The position numbers were made by a program, and so were the translations under genes. The notes under the pieces are model-generated. The model did not search any database. It had not been told where the DNA came from and worked only from the letters and a program-made list of their open reading frames with translations. From NCBI RefSeq assembly GCF_030253575.1, contig NC_080569.1, positions 9,243,501 to 9,307,500 on the forward strand: a stretch of DNA of 64,000 nucleotides, in the 5' to 3' direction. Source of the stretch: Rhododendron vialii. Taxonomy: Eukaryota; Streptophyta; Magnoliopsida; Ericales; Ericaceae. Below, piece by piece: positions 1 to 10,669 of this stretch; the first letter of the stretch is position 1; the number at the start of each line of letters is the position of its first letter.

Positions 1-787
1 AGTAGAAAGGGGAACCCTCACTCCAGAGTTGATCCTCATCCCTACTACTCCAATAACTTTTTCTCCACCTGCCCATGGGGCTGATGCTGAGTTACCAACT
101 AATTCATCAAACTCTGACTTGGACCTCATGCTGACTAAGACCAAGCAATACTCTGAGTTTTATTCCAAGTCCATTTCTGAGTTTTCTGAATCTCTGACTT
201 CTCCACCACCATCTGAACTTAGTGAGGAAACAAAAGATGAGATAAAAACTTTTTTCGGGCTACTTGAACTTCCACTGTTGGAACTTGCCACTAAACATTC
301 TGTAGCTTTTTCTAGCTGTATCACTTGTTTGATATCCAAGAAAGTTTTCCCACTGTCTGAGCAAATCAAACTTGAAGAATTTGGCTCAATTGTAAAGGAG
401 AGTTTGACAGTAGCGGCCTACTGTCAGAAAGAAATGAAGAGCAAACAAGATACCCTTAATCAATTTGCAGCCATCTCAGCTAATTTGGACACAATGGGGA
501 GCAATATACATCAATTGAAAGATGAGTTGCAACAGATCGAGGATGAAAAGGCAGCCCTTCTTGTTCGTTTGAGTCAGCTTGACAATCAACAAAAGATCTT
601 ATTATCACGCAAAGAGTTGATCAGTCAAGAATTGTCCAAGATCTCCTGTGATGAGCAAAGCACTAAGGCCATCATTGCTATGGCCAACACTGATCTTCTG
701 AAATATCAGGAAAAATACAATGCAACCAACAGCAAGTGGAGCTATTTCTCCCAATTGCTCTTAGAAACCAAACTCAGGAATCCATGA
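1..787 (+). CDS. Antisense ORF of the Tat element, C-terminal coiled-coil part (open to the left edge)
   Basis: The frame is open from base 2 to the stop at 785-787 without a convincing ATG at its head, so this is the C-terminal part of a longer protein or a downstream exon starting outside the window. The visible ~260 residues have a Ser/Pro-rich start and then, over roughly the last 120 residues, a heptad-like stretch rich in Lys, Glu, Gln and Leu that should form a coiled coil. It lies on the strand opposite to gag-pol, between integrase and the missing 3' LTR. Extra ORFs in that position, some antisense, are known from Tat elements, and some carry a plant mobile domain; no such domain is visible here. 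Function unknown. It could also be a captured host gene fragment. Confidence 0.5.
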   Translation, partial: VERGTLTPELILIPTTPITFSPPAHGADAELPTNSSNSDLDLMLTKTKQYSEFYSKSISEFSESLTSPPPSELSEETKDEIKTFFGLLELPLLELATKHSVAFSSCITCLISKKVFPLSEQIKLEEFGSIVKESLTVAAYCQKEMKSKQDTLNQFAAISANLDTMGSNIHQLKDELQQIEDEKAALLVRLSQLDNQQKILLSRKELISQELSKISCDEQSTKAIIAMANTDLLKYQEKYNATNSKWSYFSQLLLETKLRNP

Positions 788-1290
788 TTAATTTGTATAT
801 TATAACTTATCATTTTGGCCTCTAATGTTTCAGGCATCTCATTAGTTGGACTCTGCATTTTCTTGCAATGTTTAGCCTTGTTTGCAGGCTTTTTACACTT
901 CTTTTCTTGAAATATTGATATTAATTTCGAAGTTGGTTTGTCTTATTCCTGTATTTATCCAAAGTACCAGAATCTTTTAGCAACCCGTGTCCCTAATCGA
1001 TAGAGGAAATCAACTATTCTTACTCATTTCTTTTGGAATTTGAAATAAACCCATCGAAAGGGTCAATTCATAGGAAATCACGAAACCAACTAACCAAAGT
1101 TACTCCTTTCCTTGGTAATTGATGTAAATTGTGGCTAACCATTTCCTTCTTAACCAATGGGATAAACCAATGACAAATCATGGAAAATACCAACCGTCAC
1201 TTCCTCCATTTCCTGTTAGTGGGGCTGATCATGGGTAATAACTGCTTTTAATTAACTGCTTGGAAACTGAACCATTGTTCACATTTTCCT
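788..1290. other. Spacer between the two antisense ORFs
   Basis: AT-rich, non-coding on both strands. It contains several ATCGA/CATCGA words (near 996 and 1051) also common in this element's LTR. It probably holds the 3' end of the first antisense transcription unit and the promoter of the second. I see no polypurine tract, so the 3' LTR is not reached. Confidence 0.4.
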
Positions 1291-1298
1291 TATAAATT
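1291..1298 (+). promoter_or_regulatory. TATA box for the antisense ORF at 1375
   Basis: TATAAATT lies 84 bp upstream of an ATG in good context (CACCATGG at 1371-1378). The usual TATA-to-start spacing would put transcription initiation near 1320-1330, giving a 5' leader of about 50 bases. This is a sequence match only; no transcript evidence is available. Confidence 0.45.
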
Positions 1299-1374
1299 GG
1301 ATCTTTGTGGAATGATTACACATCGATCCCTTTCTTTTCAATTGACTTCTCATCTTCATAGTCAAATTAGCACC

Positions 1375-2511
1375 ATGGACATCGATCTAAACACTCCCTC
1401 GCCTTCTTTTGATACCATCGATCGGCCACTTTCTCCTACTACAGCCATTTCAGGCTGGGATGATCCTTTGCCTTCTAACCCCCCATCCATTTGGGGTAAC
1501 AATCTACCCACTGAAAGGGTTGTCGTCAGAATGGAGGATCCTCCTCTATATCCTAATTCGAGTGTTCGACGTTCACACGTCAAAGTCAGTTATCAATTTC
1601 CCTGGGTCAGAGACGAACCTCAGGCAATGTTACTGGATTCACTACTTTCTATGCCATATAGGCCAATGCCATTTCAGCTGGCAGAGGCAGGTGGCAAACC
1701 TAGCTTGGAAAATCATGAATCCCTTTTCAAGAGGGCCAAAAATCAACAAGCTTATTGGAAGGAAATGGTTAGAAAGCCACTTTTCCCTGTTGGCTTTTCT
1801 GATGACCAACCTGACATCTCCCCCTTACCTGAGAACCCTGATTGGTTTCAAGAGTTGGAGAATCTGAGGTATAATCCTCCACTATCTCAAGCCCACGTTG
1901 GGTATTCGATTTATAGAGATTCTGATGAAACTACAGCCAAAGAGCTATTGGCTGCTTTTGCTTTTTTGGATATTCACATTCTGGAGGAACATGTCCCCTA
2001 TTTGAACTTCTTATGGGCATGTGAAACTCTTCAATTTTATGAGAGTAGCCTCATTACTACCCATCTTCATGGGTTCAAATCTGCACTGCCTCTTATAAGG
2101 CTTTGGATGAAGACCAGCACTGCCGCTTTCTATGATCCCTTTTGGGTTGATTATGAAGTTCAACATGACAAAGTAGTTAAGCTTCATAACAAAGTGTTAG
2201 ATTTAAATCACTCCAACTGGGAACTGCCACCAAACTCCTCAAAAGCTCTGTTCAAAAAGCATCAAAACTGGCTTCGGAAGAAAAACCACAAGAGAGCTCA
2301 CCTCTTGGCTCAAGCTGAAAAGAGTGTAATGGCCATGAGGCCATTAGTAGATAAGAAGATAAAGATGGATGCAGAGGCAATGGCTAGGGACAAAGAGCAT
2401 TCGTTCCTGACTTATGCTTGGGAAAAATTCCATGTTTTTGTTACTTGGAGTTTCCCACATTATTTTGAGATTATTCGGATTGATGCTGATGGAAATCCTA
2501 TCAATGCCTGA
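1375..2511 (+). CDS. Antisense ORF of the Tat element, unknown protein of 378 residues
   Basis: The ATG at 1375 is preferred over upstream non-ATG extensions because it has a strong CACCATGG context and a TATA box 84 bp upstream. The protein starts with a Pro/Ser/Asp-rich segment of about 60 residues, then has a globular-looking region rich in aromatic residues (repeated Trp, Phe, Tyr, Pro) and a Lys/Arg-rich helical stretch near residues 275-320 (motifs KKHQNWLRKKNHKR). I do not recognise the family. It ends 157 bp from the stop codon of the oppositely oriented integrase, so the two genes converge. The ORF stays open for 378 codons although gag-pol has nonsense codons, which argues for recent constraint or a young copy. 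Its place matches the antisense ORFs known in Tat elements. Confidence 0.55.
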   Translation: MDIDLNTPSPSFDTIDRPLSPTTAISGWDDPLPSNPPSIWGNNLPTERVVVRMEDPPLYPNSSVRRSHVKVSYQFPWVRDEPQAMLLDSLLSMPYRPMPFQLAEAGGKPSLENHESLFKRAKNQQAYWKEMVRKPLFPVGFSDDQPDISPLPENPDWFQELENLRYNPPLSQAHVGYSIYRDSDETTAKELLAAFAFLDIHILEEHVPYLNFLWACETLQFYESSLITTHLHGFKSALPLIRLWMKTSTAAFYDPFWVDYEVQHDKVVKLHNKVLDLNHSNWELPPNSSKALFKKHQNWLRKKNHKRAHLLAQAEKSVMAMRPLVDKKIKMDAEAMARDKEHSFLTYAWEKFHVFVTWSFPHYFEIIRIDADGNPINA

Positions 2512-2668
2512 ATTTCCTTTCTAAAATAGGACATTTATGTTTATTTCCTTTTATGAGCAGGAAATGTGACTTGTTTTATTCTAATGAAAAGTTTAGCCTA
2601 AATTTATAGGCTTTCAGTGATGGTCTGTTCAAGTCTGAATCATTTGTCCATCCGTCGATTTCATGTTT

Positions 2669-5600
2669 TCATTCGTCAATTAACTCCCAAGGGGATGGAA
2701 AATATGCCTTTAAATACTTTCCATTGATTGTTCTTTCATGGACACTTCCAAGAATAGATTCTAACTGATAAGCACCACCTCTTAGAACTTTTAACACACG
2801 AAATGGTCCCTCCCAATTTGGAGACCATTTACCAAAGTACCCTTTCTTTTTCTTATCTAAAGGCAAAATTGCTTTCCAAACCAAATCACCTTCTGCAAAT
2901 GATTTCTCATGGACTCTTTTATTGTAGACTCTTTCTAAATTCCTTTTCTGTGCTTGTATGTTGTTTAAAGCATCCATTCTGGATTCTTCCAGTCCATCTA
3001 ATTCTTGATACATTGCTTCCTCAAAATCCATATTGTTTGGGCTATAATGCTTAGCCACTCTGTGAGATATAATATTAACTTCGACGGGTAAAACTGCGGC
3101 TTGGCCATATACTAGCTCATATGGTGTAGCCCTGGTGCTCTCCCTTTTTGAAGTCCTATAGGCCCACAACACTCTTTGCAGTAGATCATGCCAATCCCTT
3201 GGATTGTCAATTATCATTTTAGATAAAGTATTCTTAATAATTTTATTTGTAGATTCTACTTGCCCATTTGCTTGGGCATAATAAGGAGAAGAATTCAAGA
3301 TCTTAACTCCATATGAGTTAACATAAGTCATTACTTCATGACCATTGAACACAGATGCTTGGTCAACTGTTATTGTCTCAGGAATACCAAATCGACAGAA
3401 AATATGCTCCTCAATGAAATCAATTACTTGTTTCTGTGCTACATTCTTCAATGGGATAGCTTCTGTCCATTTTGTAAAATAATCCGTCGCCACCATTACA
3501 TACTCATGCTGTTGAGAAGAATGAGGAACTATTTCTCCAATCATATCAATTGCCCATCCCCTGAAAGGCCATGGTTTGACAATTGACTGTAAAGGAAAAG
3601 CTGGAACCCTTTGAATAGGTCCATATTGCTGACACTTTTGACACCCCTTAGCATATGAGATACAATCTTTTCTTATTGTTGGCCAATAATAGCCATATCT
3701 TTTGAGTAACCATTTCATTTTCTCTCCAGACTGGTGAGAACCACAAGTTCCCTCATGAACTTCACCCATAACTGTCATTGCTTGGGATTTACCAATGCAC
3801 AGCAATAATACTTCATCTGAAGATTTTCTGAATAAATCATTGCCTACTATAACATAGTTTATGGCTCTTTGCTTTATATTTCTGTCTATTTTCTCCTTTG
3901 GGTTCTCTAGAAATTTCCTTATTGGAACCCTCCAATCATCAACCAGATTTATTTCCATAATATCAAAATCATTACTATCTCTTTCAATAGAGAAAGGCAA
4001 GAATCTCTTTTGGACCTTTATTAATTTTTCACTTTGCCCTTCTGGAATCCTAATCCCAGAAGCAATTTGTGCCATTTGATTAGCATCACTATTCTCCAAT
4101 CTATAAACATGTTGTAAATGCACTTCATCAAAATATGTTATTAGAATTTTAACTTTCTGTAGTTGAAATTCTAATAAAGGATGATTGCACTTATATTCGC
4201 CTGTTATCTGTCGAATTACCAATTGCGAATCTCCTGCAACATTTAAATACCTAATATTCAATTCTTTTGCAATCTCTAATCCAATAATCAAAGCTTCATA
4301 CTCAGCTTGATTGTTGGTTAAAATCCTGTTTTCATCTAACTGAAAAGAGAACTGCAAGAATTCTCCTTTTGGGGATGTAAAAACTACACCTGCTCCAACT
4401 CCTCTGTCAGTCTTGGAGCCATCAAATGACAACTTCCATGGTTTTATTTCAACCAAATGTATCTCAAATTCATCCTTTTCTATTAATATGTTAGGATGAT
4501 TCGTTATGAAGTCAGCTAAAGCTTGCCCTTTTACTGCCTTTTGAGGCATGTACTGTAAATCATACTCTATTAAGGATAACAACCATTTCCCTTGTTTACC
4601 TCTTAATATGGGCCTTGTTAACATATATTTGATGATGTCCGTTTGTGCAATCACATATACCGTCGATGGTAACATGTAACATCTTAGCTTGGTGGCAGAA
4701 AAGTATAATGTCAAGCATAGCTTCTCAATAGGCTTGTATTTTATCTCACATTCATTTAATCTCCTACTAAGATAATATATGGCTTGTTCATGGCCATTTT
4801 CATTATCTTGAGCCAAAAGACAACCAATCGACTGGTGTCCTGCTGAGATGTATAATTTTAAAGGCTTTCCATTTATTGGTGGCATCAAAACAGGAGGCCT
4901 TACCAATGATTGCTTTAAAAACTCAAATGCCTTCTGATGTTCTCCCTCCCATTTAAAATCTTTCTGAGATTTTAACTTTAAGAGTGGGGAAAAAGCAAGA
5001 GTTTTTCCAGACAGATTAGAGATAAATCGCCTAAGAAAATTTACCTGTCCTAGAAACTGTTGGAGTTCCTGTTTATTTGTTGGAGGCTGTGCTTCTATTA
5101 TAGCTTTTGCTTTATCTTTATCAACCTCAATCCCTTTTTTATGAACCAGAAATCCCAAAAAATTTCCAGCAGTAACCCCAAAAGCACATTTCATTGCATT
5201 CATTTTCAGCTTATATAGTCTCATTCTTACCAAGACTTGTCTTAAATAGTCTATATGCTCATCAAATGTATTTGATTTTACCACTATATCATCAATATAA
5301 ACTTCCATAAACCTTCCAATTAGGTCATGAAAAATCACATTCATTGTTCTTTGATAAGTTGCTCCTGCATTCTTTAATCCAAACGCCATAACAATCCATT
5401 CGAATAGTCCAATATATCCTGGACATCTAAATGCAGTTTTGTGTGTATCTTCCTCTGCAATGAATATTTGGTTATATCCAGAATAACCATCCATAAAGGA
5501 AAGAAATCGATGGCCTGCGGTTGCATCCACTAGATGGTCTACAACAGGCATATGATACTCATCTTTTGGTGATGCCGTATTCAAATTCCTAAAATCAATG

Positions 5601-6223
5601 CATATTCTAACCTTGCCATTTTTCTTGATTACAGGAACAATATTTGAAATCCATTCAACATACTTAACAGGCCTAATAAATTTGGCCTTAAATAATCATT
5701 CCATTTCTTTCTTTACTTCTTTTTGAACTTCAGGTGTCATCTGTCTTGGAATCTGTTGATATGGGACAAAATCCTCTTTAATAGGAATTTTATGTTCAAC
5801 TAGTGATCTATTCAAACCAGGCATATCAGGATAATCCCAAGCAAAGCAATCCTTGAATTCTAATAACAAGTACTTCAAACGATCCTTCATTTCATCAGGT
5901 AAAGCAGCACATACATGAAGAATTCTAGGATCTTCCTCTGTTCCTACATTAAAATCCTCTAATGGATCTTTTACTTCTGCTTTATAATCATCAAGTTTAG
6001 CAGGAGCAGCTTTAAGATCTTCCATAGCTAATTCCTTAACAGACAAAGGACTATCATCAACTACGCAGTCTGCCCAATTACAAGAAATAGGCTCATCAGC
6101 CTCTAATTTCCTAGATACAATGAAAGAAAATAATTTCTTAAAAGTAGCTTTTAAAGTAGCTAACTCTTCATTCACATGACTTAGATTGTCACTGATCATG
6201 GGAAACCTTTGATGTAAAACCAC
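2669..6223 (-). pseudogene. Tat pol: reverse transcriptase, RNase H, second RNase H, integrase (one in-frame stop)
   Basis: The RT N-terminal part runs from 6223 to a TGA at 5696-5698 (Trp expected). The same frame then continues without another stop to 2669, with a 971-codon block starting at 5584. Visible motifs: RT core with YIDDIVV; native RNase H region; an additional RNase H with DGSKTDRGVGAG, NNQAEYEAL and a downstream GDSQLV; an integrase zinc region with paired His and CQKC; and catalytic Asp (AIDMIG), Asp (TVDQAS) and Glu (GQVES). There is no chromodomain. The protein would copy element RNA into DNA and integrate it in the nucleus. The upstream protease ORF is in a different frame, so expression would need splicing, frameshifting or repair; Ogre-type relatives splice between protease and RT. 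Confidence 0.9.
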
Positions 6224-8063
6224 TAGACCTTAGTATCATGTTAGGTCTAACAAAATCTCCACTTATTTCTTTAAAACCATCAGTAATGTATTTAAGGAAT
6301 TGGCTTTCAGTAACACTTATTCCCATCGATTTCACTTCTGAACCTTCCACCTTGATTGGCCATAAGTCTTCATCATAAAGACCTGCTTCCACATTGTTAG
6401 TATCTGCTTTAAATGGATGTTTGTCTGCCCAGAAAATTTCCATACCGTCGATATCTTTATCCTCTCCTTGTTTCAGAAATATTAATGCCTGATGTAAAGA
6501 AGAGGGAACACACCCATTTATATGAATCCAATCTCTGCCTAACAAGGCATTATAATTGGAAGAAGAATCAATAACAAAGAAAGTAGTATTCATCTTTCTG
6601 TTTCCAATCTGTAATTGTAAAGAAATCACACCTTTAGCAGGTGAACATCCTCCTGCAAAGTTTCCAACTGTCACTTCTGTTGGAATCAAGTCTGACTCAT
6701 TTTTATTCAACATCTTCATCATTTTCGAAGGCAAAATGTTTACTATAGCTCCATTGTCAATCAAAACCTTATTAATAGGTTGCCCATTAATGTGAACCAT
6801 AATATATAATGGCCTTAAATGCCTGACCAAGGCATTTTCGGGAGCCCTCAAGACAACCACGTCTTTTCCTTTTGTGTCTTTCTCAATTTGAATAGACTTC
6901 TTTTTTAAGTCTTCCTCTTGGTCACTTATTTTTACTATGGCATCTGCTTTGTCTTCAACATCCCCTTCTAAGCTTGTGGGTTGATTAGGTTTTGCCTGAA
7001 AAGTTTTAGGCAAAACTAAAATCATGTTGCAATGAATTCTAGTAGGGGAAACTGACCCGAATTGGATTGTATCCAATGCTTGACCAAAAGAGGTAGATTT
7101 TTGAGAATCTGCTTCATTCTTATCATCTTTGAAATCTTCTTTCATCATGTCTGAACTGTTAACTGACAGAAGATCATCATCTTCATCATCTTCTAACAAT
7201 ACTTGTTGAAATTCTGTCATTTTCTTTTTTAAACTCTTCTTGCATTCTGCCTTTTGCTCCTTAATTGATAGAACAGGAGAAGCACTTGAGCTTTGCCCCC
7301 CAAGCCTTTGGGTGACAGCTGGTTTGATTGTTTGCCCCCCAGGTTTTTCAGTTTCCTTTACCTGTTGTTTAGGCACTGTTCCAGTTGGTGCATTAGACTC
7401 TCTAGTCCATACCATGGGAGCTGCCCGATTTAGAACTGTTCTAGCCTTCATTTCAGGCCACTGTGTTGAGTCCATCATCACCTGTTGATCTCTCCTTTCT
7501 CTTTCTGAAATCTTCCTTTGTAACCTTCTTTTCTGAGTATTAGTAATGGGCTCAAATTCCCTTACACTTGGGAATTTAGGATGTCTTACTGTATCCCATC
7601 CATGATGCTCCATATTTGGTGGAATTACCATTCTCCCTTGATATCCACCTCTGACAAAAGGCATTCTTCCCCTTGATTTCATACCTCTTGGGTAGAAGCC
7701 TCTTCCCCTTCCATTCATAAATGAAGGTGGATATATTAGGTCTGTATCTGGTTTCCCTGGTAATGCTGGAATCACAGGATATCCTTTAAATAGGAATGGT
7801 CCATCATCTTCCCCATACCATTTGATTGATTCAGAGGGTATAAAAATTCCAGGGTCTTCACCTTCAAAAATTAACTTTGGTCCCACATAGATCTGCAAAT
7901 CACTACTTCCCATGGTATTGAATCTAATGGAACCTTTAGCATAGGTACCATTGTACTCTTTTTCTGCAATAACCTCTTCCCCTTTCTTGATTTCCTCATC
8001 ACATCTTAGGCAAAAATAATTCTCAAACTTCTGCCTCATCTGAACTTCCTCTTCTCCTTCCAT
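6189..8063 (-). CDS. Tat gag-pro segment with aspartic protease
   Basis: This 624-codon frame continues the gag frame after a single TAA (8067-8069). The N-terminal part contains an Arg/Gly-rich patch (NGRGRGFYPRGMKSRGR) typical of RNA binding. Acidic and Lys-rich linkers follow. The protease core lies around residues 415-520, with LIDNGAIVNILP as the active-site Asp motif (family form DTG/DSG, here DNG) and ALLGRDWIH downstream. It would process the polyprotein. The C-terminus overlaps the RT frame by 35 bases in another frame, which marks the protease-RT boundary as a recoding, splice or mutation site. Confidence 0.8.
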   Translation of the reverse strand: MEGEEEVQMRQKFENYFCLRCDEEIKKGEEVIAEKEYNGTYAKGSIRFNTMGSSDLQIYVGPKLIFEGEDPGIFIPSESIKWYGEDDGPFLFKGYPVIPALPGKPDTDLIYPPSFMNGRGRGFYPRGMKSRGRMPFVRGGYQGRMVIPPNMEHHGWDTVRHPKFPSVREFEPITNTQKRRLQRKISERERRDQQVMMDSTQWPEMKARTVLNRAAPMVWTRESNAPTGTVPKQQVKETEKPGGQTIKPAVTQRLGGQSSSASPVLSIKEQKAECKKSLKKKMTEFQQVLLEDDEDDDLLSVNSSDMMKEDFKDDKNEADSQKSTSFGQALDTIQFGSVSPTRIHCNMILVLPKTFQAKPNQPTSLEGDVEDKADAIVKISDQEEDLKKKSIQIEKDTKGKDVVVLRAPENALVRHLRPLYIMVHINGQPINKVLIDNGAIVNILPSKMMKMLNKNESDLIPTEVTVGNFAGGCSPAKGVISLQLQIGNRKMNTTFFVIDSSSNYNALLGRDWIHINGCVPSSLHQALIFLKQGEDKDIDGMEIFWADKHPFKADTNNVEAGLYDEDLWPIKVEGSEVKSMGISVTESQFLKYITDGFKEISGDFVRPNMILRSSGFTSKVSHDQ

Positions 8064-8066
8064 AAT

Positions 8067-8684
8067 TTATTTTTCTTCTTGAATCCTTCTTTCAATATGA
8101 GATGCCATTTTTCCTTTCTTCATCCTGGCAGTCACCATGTTGACCTCTACCAAGGGAAAAGGGTCAATATCGATCCCCATTACTTCTTTATTTCCCTTAG
8201 CGTATTGTAACAGACCTTTCTGGATCAGATCCTGCACACAATTCCGAAATGTAACACAGTTGTTAGTATTGTGTCTGAAAGAGCTATGCCACTTACAATA
8301 ATCCTTTCCTTTTCTATCCTTTTCAGGAGGGATCATATGCCCTGGTGACAAAGTTAAGAACTTTTGATTAATTAGTTCATCAAATAATTGATCAGCTTTG
8401 GACAAATCAAATGAGTATTGTCTAAAATTAGCTTGATTTCTCCTGTTAGGATGAGATGAGGGCATATTTACAGGCTTCTCAGCCTTTGTCAAAGTATCAC
8501 AAACAATTGGCGTTTTGCCAATTACTTGGGCGACATCAATTTCCACATCACCCTCTATATCTTGATAATAAGTTCCAAGTGATTTGCTTTTCCTGTACTC
8601 TCCTTCCATCAGAATAGCCTCATATCCAATGGCTTTGGAAGTAAAATCAAATAAATCTCTAAATTCAGTTCCAGTAAAATGTTT
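8067..8684 (-). pseudogene. Tat gag C-terminal part with CxxH-type zinc motif
   Basis: This is the same frame as the capsid ORF before it and the protease ORF after it, separated by a TAG at 8685-8687 and a TAA at 8067-8069. It contains a Cys-His motif (YCKWHSSFRHNTNNC) followed by a helical LIQKGLLQY segment, a pattern I associate with gag of Tat-type elements. It would act in RNA packaging. With both flanking stops read as sense, gag and protease form one continuous polyprotein frame from 9902 to 6189. Confidence 0.75.
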
Positions 8685-9902
8685 CTAAAAATCATAATCT
8701 AACCCTTCCTGGGCTATCTTTACTATTTCAGATTCAGGGATATAAAACTGACACTGATTCCTAATCTTTTTGAATCTGTTCATATATTGTTCGACAGACT
8801 CTGAAGGCTTTTGTTTGATTTTAGCCAAGTCTGCTACTGAAATTTCTGGTGCATGCCTAAAGAATTGAGTATGGAACTGTTCTTCCATTTCCCTCCATGA
8901 ATGAACAGAATTTGGAGGCAAGTTAATAAACCAAGAAAAAGCAGTTCTAGTAAGAGAATGAGGAAACAATTTTAATTTCAGAGCCTCATCTAAATCCGCT
9001 TCGCCTATTTGCAGGCAAAATCTTCCAACATGCTCAATTGTTGATTGATTTTCTTCTCCATTAAAAAGAACTAAATCTGGGATTCTATAATGCCTAGGAA
9101 AAGGCACATTATCAACCCAATTTGGATATGGTTTTCTAAACATAGGTTTTTCGATTCTTCGTAATCCAAGGCCATACATGTCTTGCATAATATTCGTGAG
9201 CTGAGCCCTTAAATAAGGCTCTTGAATTCTTCCAATTTGATTTGGAGGAACAAGAGTTTCAGGCCTAATATCATATCCATATGGATAATCTTGTCTTCTT
9301 ACGTTTGGTGGATCATACCCATAAAGATTTGGATCACCATTAGCCATACCTGGAATATTCCTATTATCATTCCTAAAAGCATGCGCACTTTGCCCTCCAT
9401 GGGCATTATTTCCAATGTTCCCAGTCTCTATTCCCATAGGGACAGTAGTTGGTAAATTTTGATAAAAACTCTGGTTTTGACCATTGCTAACATTATTTGG
9501 AACTCTATTCATGCCGGAAAAAACAGTTTCAAAAGTTGGATTTTCCAATACCTGTGTAGTAGGTATTTCAGCACTACGGTTAGCATATCCACTGGTCTGT
9601 CCAGGGTTAACATTTACGTTAACTGGGACTTCCACCATTGGTTGATTTTGAACCACTGCTGCCTTAAACATAGCCATCAGAGTTTTGGCTACTTCACTTT
9701 CTGGATCATTTAAAATCCTCGCAAATTTTTGAACCAAATCACGTGACTCACTTTCTAGGCCAATTGGTTGGCCTACTTCTGGACTTCTCTGGTCTGGATT
9801 TCCAGTATTAACTCCATTTGCCTCACTTCCACCATTAATGTTGGCAGAATTATTGTCATGGTTGCCATCTGTTGGCAATTGATTCCTAGTCTTTGGTGCC
9901 AT
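8685..9902 (-). CDS. Tat gag, capsid region
   Basis: 405 codons from an ATG at 9902, just inside the primer-binding site. The N-terminal ~260 residues are Asn/Pro/Gly-rich and probably disordered. The C-terminal part matches the retrotransposon gag (capsid) family: FNGEENQSTIEHVGRF, LFPHSLTRTAFSWFINLPP, then the FKKIRNQCQF region. The product would form the virus-like particle. The frame stops at TAG 8685-8687 and continues open beyond it. The 44-base leader between primer-binding site and ATG is short for this group. Confidence 0.85.
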   Translation of the reverse strand: MAPKTRNQLPTDGNHDNNSANINGGSEANGVNTGNPDQRSPEVGQPIGLESESRDLVQKFARILNDPESEVAKTLMAMFKAAVVQNQPMVEVPVNVNVNPGQTSGYANRSAEIPTTQVLENPTFETVFSGMNRVPNNVSNGQNQSFYQNLPTTVPMGIETGNIGNNAHGGQSAHAFRNDNRNIPGMANGDPNLYGYDPPNVRRQDYPYGYDIRPETLVPPNQIGRIQEPYLRAQLTNIMQDMYGLGLRRIEKPMFRKPYPNWVDNVPFPRHYRIPDLVLFNGEENQSTIEHVGRFCLQIGEADLDEALKLKLFPHSLTRTAFSWFINLPPNSVHSWREMEEQFHTQFFRHAPEISVADLAKIKQKPSESVEQYMNRFKKIRNQCQFYIPESEIVKIAQEGLDYDF

Positions 9903-9926
9903 TACTCACTTCCAAATTAGTAAGTG

Positions 9927-9943
9927 CCCTCCTTCTAGCGCCA
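9927..9943 (-). other. Primer-binding site of the Tat element
   Basis: On the minus strand TGGCGCTAGAAGGAGGG starts four bases inside the LTR end. The leading TGG matches a tRNA CCA tail and the position is correct. I could not assign the tRNA from memory. Confidence 0.7.
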
Positions 9944-9947
9944 AAAT

Positions 9948-10669
9948 TGTTACCAAAATTCTTGTTTTCTTTCCAATCGACGGAGAATCGACGGGAAACC
10001 GTATCGTAAAGCTTGCTGGAATGTGGGTGTGAAAAGTGGAGTTTGGTTCCTTGCCGTATTTCAGGACTTCTTTGGAAACAAACAATGAAGTGGATGAAGT
10101 ATGGGAGAAGATTAACAAAATGGACTTTATTAACCCTCAAAGTAGAAGAACATCCAATCGAGATGATTGAGTGAACAATTACAAGTTAATTCTACTCCTA
10201 GAAAAGAAAAGATAAAGGCCTGATTGGCGTTGTTTGTGTGTCCTTGAAACTGCTACTAACTTGTACTTAAATAGGCCTCCTCACATTACATTTGAATTCA
10301 AAACTTTCCCCCCAGAGTGGCAGTTGAAAACTTCTTGAATTCTGATTATGAACTTCCTTCAACTGCCGATCATGCCCACGTTGAGAAAATTATCTCGTTG
10401 ATTGCGGTTTCCATCCTCTTCAATCGTGGAATCATGGGATCCACGCTCATGTGACACCTGTCACTCGATCGACGGTCCAAAGTGCCATCAGGATACGCCA
10501 CGTGTAGGTCAATCGATGGACCAGACTGTTTATAATTTCACCATCGATTCACCTCTATTCCGAATCATTAAGTCAAGTCCATTCTATCCTCACATTTGTT
10601 CATATTTACCCTTGCCACGTGTCACCTAATCGACGAGTAAAAATAGAAATCTTAATTGTGGTACAAACA
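9948..10669 (-). repeat. 5' LTR of the Tat element (722 bp)
   Basis: Boundaries rest on the dinucleotides and short inverted ends (minus strand TGTTTGTACC at 10669 and GGTAACA at 9948) and on the adjacent primer-binding site; the second LTR is not in the window, so the right boundary is inferred. A TATA-like CTATTTAAGTA lies on the minus strand near 10264-10275. The word ATCGACGG or a close variant occurs at least six times (for example 9976, 9987, 10466, 10510, 10543, 10629). Confidence 0.7.

Larger units (their letters stand above)
1..10669 (-). mobile_element. Ty3/gypsy Tat-lineage LTR retrotransposon, 5' part (3' LTR lies off the left edge)
   Basis: Reading on the minus strand, the order is LTR (9948-10669), primer-binding site (9927-9943), gag (9902 downward), protease, reverse transcriptase, RNase H, a second RNase H and integrase (ending 2669), then about 2.7 kb carrying two antisense ORFs. 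The second, archaeal-type RNase H between the native RNase H and integrase, and the lack of a chromodomain after integrase, are known hallmarks of the Tat lineage. Very long ORFs (971, 624 and 405 codons) survive, so the copy is fairly young, but it carries three in-frame nonsense codons and one frame change. The 3' LTR and left target duplication are outside the window; GGGTG (10670-10674) is the expected right-hand target duplication. Confidence 0.9.
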
